Shown: positions 61,373-64,000 of the stretch, piece by piece
How the letters are laid out: each line of letters begins with the position of its first letter
Numbering within the stretch: the first letter of the stretch is position 1
Source: Pontibacter sp. FD36
GTDB lineage: Bacteria; Bacteroidota; Bacteroidia; Cytophagales; Hymenobacteraceae
Assembly (NCBI RefSeq): GCF_015686655.1
Contig: NZ_JADPMP010000005.1
Coordinates: 124,001-188,000 of the forward strand
Length of the DNA: 64,000 nt
Reading direction: 5' to 3'
Program-made: the position numbers and the translations under genes
Notes under the pieces: model-generated
The model's database searches: none
What the model was told of the DNA's origin: nothing
Seen by the model: only the letters and a program-made list of their open reading frames with translations

Positions 61373-62888
61373 GAAGTGATTCGCCGGTCATTTCTGCTGG
61401 CTGCGCTATACCCATCAGGTCCAGTATAGTCGGGGCCATATCGCCCAGTTTTCCTGGCCTTAAGGTGCCTTTGTAGTCATTGCTTACCAGTACGCAAGGT
61501 ACCAGGTTAGTGGTGTGGGCCGTGTTCGGTGTGCCGTCCGGGTTGATCATGAAATCAGCGTTGCCATGGTCCGCTATCACAATCACGTCGTAGTTGCTTT
61601 CTAGTGCTGCATTGATTACGGCTTCGGCGCAACGGTCTACTGCTTCGCAGGCTTTCACGGCGGCTTCAAATACGCCGGTATGGCCTACCATGTCCGGATT
61701 GGCAAAGTTGAGACAGATAAAGTCAGCTGTTCTCTGCTGGAGCTCCGGCACAATCGCATCACGGATCTCGTAGGCGCTCATCTCAGGCTGCAGGTCATAG
61801 GTGGCTACCTTTGGTGATGGGCACAGCAGGCGCTTTTCGCCATCAAAAGGGAGTTCGCGACCACCTGAGAAGAAAAAGGTGACGTGCGGGTATTTCTCGG
61901 TCTCGGCAATGCGGATTTGTTTGCGGCCGGCTTTGGCCACCACTTCGCCGAGGGTATTGTTCAGGTTGTCTTTTTCAAATATGGCATCCACACCCACGAA
62001 TGTCTCATCGTAGTTGGTCATGGTGATGTACTGCAGGTTGAGCTTGTGCATGTTTTGCTCAGGGAAGTCCTGCTGCGTAAGTGCCTGTGTGATCTCCCGA
62101 CCACGGTCGGTGCGGAAGTTAAAGCAGATCACCACATCGCCGTCTTTGATGGTGGCGATTGGCTGCTGTTCGTCGTTTACTTTTACGATAGGCTGAATAA
62201 ACTCATCTGTAACGCCTGCATTGTAAGAGTCTAGCACCGACTTGATGAGGTTTTGCGATGCTGTGCCTTTGCCGTGCACCAGCAGGTCGTAAGCCAGTTT
62301 CACGCGCTCCCAGCGATTGTCACGGTCCATGGCGTAGTAGCGCCCGATCACCGAAGCAATGGTGCCGGTTGTGTTCTCGAGATGCTGCTCCAGGTCATTA
62401 ATGTACTTCACGCCCCCTTTCGGATCTGTGTCGCGGCCATCCATAAAAGCGTGGATGTATACCTTGTCAAGGCCATAGTCGAAGGCGGTTGTGCAGAGCG
62501 CCTTGAGATGCTTTATATGGGAGTGCACGCCACCGTCTGATAGCAGACCGATCAGGTGTACGTCCTTCTTGTTTTCCTTGGCAAAGGTATAAGCGCCAGC
62601 AAGTGCCGGCATGGCAGCCAGTTTATGCTCTGCGATGGATTTATTGATGCGCACCAGGTCCTGGTACACCACACGGCCAGCGCCCAGGTTCATGTGGCCT
62701 ACCTCTGAGTTACCCATCTGCCCCTCCGGAAGCCCTACTGCCTCGCCAGAAGCCTGCAGCGTCGTGTGTTGGTAGGTCTGAATGATATGATCGTAGAAGG
62801 GCGTGTGCGCCTTATGAATAGCTGAAACTTCTAGGTTGGTGGCGATTCCCCAACCATCCAGAATCATGAGCATTACCTTTTTATCCAT
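61356..62888 (-). CDS. gpmI: 2,3-bisphosphoglycerate-independent phosphoglycerate mutase
   Basis: 510 aa, full length. Mn-dependent glycolytic enzyme of the alkaline phosphatase superfamily. The metal/phospho-Ser block is present at the N-terminus (MILDGWG; S61 in GQMGNSEVGHMNLGAGR), with HAFMDGRDTDPKGG, DRGREITQALT, and the C-terminal NFANPDMVGHTGVFEAAVKA and VIADHGNAD. Its -7 box TATATTTG is only 4 nt before the ATG. An uncharacterised lipoprotein gene overlaps its 3' end. Confidence 0.97.
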   Translation of the reverse strand: MDKKVMLMILDGWGIATNLEVSAIHKAHTPFYDHIIQTYQHTTLQASGEAVGLPEGQMGNSEVGHMNLGAGRVVYQDLVRINKSIAEHKLAAMPALAGAYTFAKENKKDVHLIGLLSDGGVHSHIKHLKALCTTAFDYGLDKVYIHAFMDGRDTDPKGGVKYINDLEQHLENTTGTIASVIGRYYAMDRDNRWERVKLAYDLLVHGKGTASQNLIKSVLDSYNAGVTDEFIQPIVKVNDEQQPIATIKDGDVVICFNFRTDRGREITQALTQQDFPEQNMHKLNLQYITMTNYDETFVGVDAIFEKDNLNNTLGEVVAKAGRKQIRIAETEKYPHVTFFFSGGRELPFDGEKRLLCPSPKVATYDLQPEMSAYEIRDAIVPELQQRTADFICLNFANPDMVGHTGVFEAAVKACEAVDRCAEAVINAALESNYDVIVIADHGNADFMINPDGTPNTAHTTNLVPCVLVSNDYKGTLRPGKLGDMAPTILDLMGIAQPAEMTGESLLEKAQ

Positions 62889-62892
62889 AGTG

Positions 62893-62900
62893 CAAATATA
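62893..62900 (-). promoter_or_regulatory. -7 element TATATTTG, 4 nt before gpmI start
   Basis: Exact TAnnTTTG; TTTG-CACT-ATG. Confidence 0.55.
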
Positions 62901-63129
62901 AGATAATCTGTGGTGCCTTATGGCTTATATGGCTGATTTATGCATTGGTAATGGGACGCCTCGCCATAAATGCTTAAATTGTAGCTGATGCCGGGAGTCA
63001 TGTCCTGCTTAGGACTGTAGAGAACAGCGTGGCAGCTGTCGACCTGGTGAATAAAAGCTACACCGGATATGCGTCTGTAACGGCAGATATATTAATCCCG
63101 TTACATCGGTAAATATTGATTATTCCTAA

Positions 63130-63137
63130 TAAATTTG
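63130..63137 (+). promoter_or_regulatory. -7 element TAAATTTG
   Basis: Exact TAnnTTTG upstream of the DUF4783 gene. Confidence 0.5.
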
Positions 63138-63205
63138 GGACCTTGCTTACGACTTTTGTTGGCATAGTTTTAGCTGATACGAGGACGAGATTACTTACAC
63201 ACCTT

Positions 63206-63628
63206 ATGAAAAACTTTAAAAACATTGCTGTAGTACTTTTCTTAGCTTTTGTCACTTCCTTATTTGCATCTGGCCAGGCCCTTGCCCAGAAAGATGTATT
63301 TGACGGGGTGGAGGCTGCCATGCGTGCAGGATCGGCTAAAGATTTGGCCCGGCACTTCGACAGCAAGGTAAGCTTGTCGTTTGCAGACGAGAAGGCCACT
63401 GACTACAGCAAGACGCAGGCAGAGTTTGTAATGAAGAACTTCTTCAGCAAAAACCCGCCTACAGGCTTTGCTTACAACTTTCCGACTCCGAGTGAGTCTG
63501 TTCGGAAAGACAAGCGTTATGTGATCGGCACCTATACGCATCGCAACGGTTCTTATACCGTTTTGATCCGTGTGAAGGACGCAGGAGGCAAATTCCTGAT
63601 CCATTCTGTCGATTTCATAAAAGATTAA
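63206..63628 (+). CDS. DUF4783 family protein
   Basis: 140 aa from ATG 63206. Sec signal peptide (1-28, ALAQ). The rest fits DUF4783, a small NTF2-like Bacteroidota domain: DVFDGVEAAMRAGSAKDLARHFDSKVSLSFADEKATDYSKTQAEFVMKNFFSKNPP, then strands ending YTVLIRVKDAGGKFLIHSVDFIKD. Periplasmic, unknown function. A terminator follows, and nadC starts 67 bp later; I recall DUF4783 next to nadC in other Bacteroidota. Confidence 0.87.
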   Translation: MKNFKNIAVVLFLAFVTSLFASGQALAQKDVFDGVEAAMRAGSAKDLARHFDSKVSLSFADEKATDYSKTQAEFVMKNFFSKNPPTGFAYNFPTPSESVRKDKRYVIGTYTHRNGSYTVLIRVKDAGGKFLIHSVDFIKD

Positions 63629-63654
63629 GCAGATAATAGTGAGATTTTTAGCAA

Positions 63655-63683
63655 GGCTCGGGATATATACCGGGCCTTTTTTT
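63655..63683 (+). terminator. terminator between DUF4783 gene and nadC
   Basis: GGCTCGG/CCGGGCC stem (63655-63661, 63670-63676, one G-T pair) and seven T. Confidence 0.8.
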
Positions 63684-63690
63684 ATTTTTG
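63683..63690 (+). promoter_or_regulatory. -7 element TATTTTTG, 4 nt before nadC start
   Basis: Exact TAnnTTTG; TTTG-CACC-GTG. It overlaps the end of the terminator T-run, so it may be partly fortuitous. Confidence 0.4.
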
Positions 63691-63694
63691 CACC

Positions 63695-64000
63695 GTGAAA
63701 GCATCATACCTGACAGAACAAAGCATAGCCGAGTTTATATCCAGGGCCCTGGCCGAGGATATAGGCGATGGCGACCACTCGTCGCTGGCCTCTATTCCGA
63801 ACGATGCCCAAAACCAGGCAAGACTGCTGGTGAAGGGTGACGGCATACTGGCTGGCGTGGAGCTGGCTGGTTACATCTTTAAGCAAGTAGACTCGGAGCT
63901 GCAGGTAGAAGTACTGCTGCAGGACGGTGCCGAAGTGAAGTTTGGCGATGTGGCCCTGACCGTAAAAGGCAAGGCACAGTCCATCCTCACAGCCGAGCGA
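63695..64000 (+). CDS. nadC: nicotinate-nucleotide diphosphorylase (carboxylating), N-terminal part
   Basis: The frame runs from GTG 63695 through the window end with no stop (102 codons). It matches the NadC N-terminus: FISRALAEDIGDGDHSSLASIPND, then LLVKGDGILAGVELAGYIF, and the last codons read SILTAER, the start of the conserved quinolinate phosphoribosyltransferase helix. The enzyme makes nicotinate mononucleotide from quinolinate in NAD synthesis. The 3' part lies outside the window. GTG is the only reasonable start. Confidence 0.9.
   Translation, partial: MKASYLTEQSIAEFISRALAEDIGDGDHSSLASIPNDAQNQARLLVKGDGILAGVELAGYIFKQVDSELQVEVLLQDGAEVKFGDVALTVKGKAQSILTAER

Larger units (their letters stand above)
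62889..63205. other. divergent promoter region between gpmI and DUF4783 gene
   Basis: 317 bp with no coding frame. It holds the gpmI box TATATTTG (62893-62900, minus), and TAAATTTG (63130-63137, plus) for the DUF4783 gene with a leader of ~60 nt. Confidence 0.6.

Noticed and set aside
1..64000. AGGTATA as a promoter element
   Set aside because: It occurs inside genes as often as in spacers, in both orientations, and the recognisable -7 boxes (TAnnTTTG) are distinct from it.
1..64000. tRNA, rRNA, CRISPR arrays, phage or insertion sequences
   Set aside because: I looked for cloverleaf-like sequence with CCA-type ends, regularly spaced direct repeats, and transposase, integrase or phage structural proteins, and found none; a tRNA-scan could still catch something missed by eye.

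Overview
The window looks like chromosome from a member of the Bacteroidota, most likely a Pontibacter/Hymenobacter-type Cytophagales. The evidence is three secreted proteins with type IX secretion (T9SS) sorting tails, promoters of the TAnnTTTG type, few Shine-Dalgarno sites, many Bacteroidota-only families (DUF4382, DUF4783, DUF6970, DUF6952, Lnb/DUF4105), and carotenoid genes of the CrtD/CruF type. The genus is an inference from gene content. I see no rRNA, tRNA, CRISPR array, prophage or intact insertion sequence.

Layout. 0-12.8 kb holds mostly minus-strand housekeeping and stress genes: a partial AsmA-like protein, a DUF4382 lipoprotein, DinB, DgkA, two adjacent msrB genes, an SDR, a GNAT, a small membrane-protein/GbsR locus with palindromic operators, an unknown lipoprotein and fumC. 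13-28.5 kb holds a CHASE/PAS sensor kinase, radA, a TlpA-like protein, a baeRF-family protein, a radical SAM/SPASM enzyme, MscS, an IMPase/Lnb pair, rsmI, a pterin dehydratase, and a stress-type SDR followed by two tiny hydrophilic proteins. 29-39 kb is an AT-richer island with two T9SS cargo proteins, one of 2068 aa with about 17 IPT/TIG repeats. 39-50 kb holds glyA-tatC-rpiB, rbfA-methyltransferase, a LolE/FtsX-like permease and a SNF2 helicase. 50-53.8 kb is a carotenoid locus (SRPBCC protein, crtD, cruF, TetR-like). 53.8-64 kb holds thioredoxin, prfA, yjbQ, an M43 protease, gpmI and the start of nadC.

The most unusual signal is a DNA-level one. The heptamer AGGTATA (or TATACCT) occurs about 109 times by my hand count, against about 8 expected by chance, in genes and spacers, in all reading frames and both orientations. 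Other points of interest are a promoter followed at once by a terminator ahead of the sensor kinase, paired 16-bp palindromes at the gbsR locus, several TAnnTTTG boxes exactly 4 nt before a start codon (possible leaderless mRNAs), and two families of small dispersed intergenic repeats.
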